Part shown: positions 8,333 to 8,479 of the stretch, piece by piece | How positions within the stretch are numbered: the stretch's first letter is position 1 | How the letters are laid out: each line of letters opens with the position of its first letter | Assembly (NCBI GenBank): GCA_013817065.1 | Contig: JACDDJ010000161.1 | Span: forward strand, 1 to 8,479 | Direction: 5' to 3' | DNA: 8,479 bases | DNA from: Acidobacteriota bacterium | Lineage (GTDB): Bacteria > Acidobacteriota > Vicinamibacteria > Vicinamibacterales > 2-12-FULL-66-21 | The notes under the pieces: model-generated | Seen by the model: only the letters and a program-made list of their open reading frames with translations | Told to the model about the DNA's origin: nothing | Database searches by the model: none | Translations under genes and position numbers: made by a program

Positions 8333-8479
8333 CGGACGAGGCCCACCAGCCGGGGCAGATACGCACTGGCCCAGGCGGCGTAAGCGCCCGCGACGGCACA
8401 GGTCATCAACTGGTGCATCACCACCATCCGGCGCGCTGCCCCGGCTGACACCCCAAGGGCCTCTCTGCACAGCCTGGTT
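8329..8479 (-). CDS. C-terminus of a probable membrane protein (5' end outside window)
   Basis: A minus-strand frame enters from the right edge and ends at TGA 8329-8331, giving 49 residues. After a basic stretch (CREALGVSAGAARRM) comes a hydrophobic, probably membrane-spanning segment (VVMHQLMTCAVAGAYAAWAS) and the tail YLPRLVGLVR. Its stop overlaps the PHP start codon (ATGA), so the two genes form an operon. A membrane partner for the PHP protein is likely. Family not recognised. Confidence 0.6.
   Translation of the reverse strand, partial: TRLCREALGVSAGAARRMVVMHQLMTCAVAGAYAAWASAYLPRLVGLVR

Noticed and set aside
8333..8470. N-terminal extension of the PHP frame to 8470
   Set aside because: It is a shadow of the upstream gene's frame. 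Starting at 8332 gives a hydrophobic signal-like N-terminus and an ATGA overlap.

Overview
The window looks like a GC-rich chromosomal segment of an Acidobacteriota-type organism (Vicinamibacteria-like is my best guess). The reasons are a large FtsX/MacB-type permease of the kind abundant in that phylum (often called ADOP, acidobacterial duplicated orphan permease), a short PadR regulator of the subtype that usually sits beside such permeases, a secreted S9A prolyl oligopeptidase and a membrane-anchored PHP-domain protein. The taxonomy is inferred from gene content; there is no rRNA or other marker here.

Every substantial gene lies on the minus strand. Read in that direction, from the right edge: the last 49 codons of a probable membrane protein (8329-8479), coupled by an ATGA overlap to a PHP-domain phosphoesterase-like protein (7478-8332); an S9A prolyl oligopeptidase with a signal peptide (5258-7447); a PadR regulator (4906-5247) whose Shine-Dalgarno sequence abuts a perfect 8-bp inverted repeat; a decayed C-terminal fragment of a fibronectin-III-like protein (4678-4863); a structured leader and a ferritin-like DUF892/YciE protein with a lysine-rich tail (3933-4583) followed by a strong hairpin terminator; a permease broken by an internal deletion and frameshift (1335-3615); a scar made of an IS110-family transposase remnant and, on the plus strand, the last 27 codons of a PQQ-dependent dehydrogenase (about 880-1318); and a metallophosphoesterase that runs off the left edge (1-752).

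The intact genes do not form one pathway. The left half shows decay: three or four gene remnants lie close together, and the PadR gene is separated from the permease type it normally accompanies, which is itself broken. The right half (PHP protein and peptidase) is intact and probably acts outside the cytoplasm. 

The most unusual recurring signal is at start codons. Three genes without a Shine-Dalgarno sequence (metallophosphoesterase, permease, prolyl oligopeptidase) each have a -10-like hexamer ending in AAT exactly 6 nt before the start codon, which is the geometry of leaderless transcripts. I did not find a convincing new multi-gene defence or biosynthetic system.
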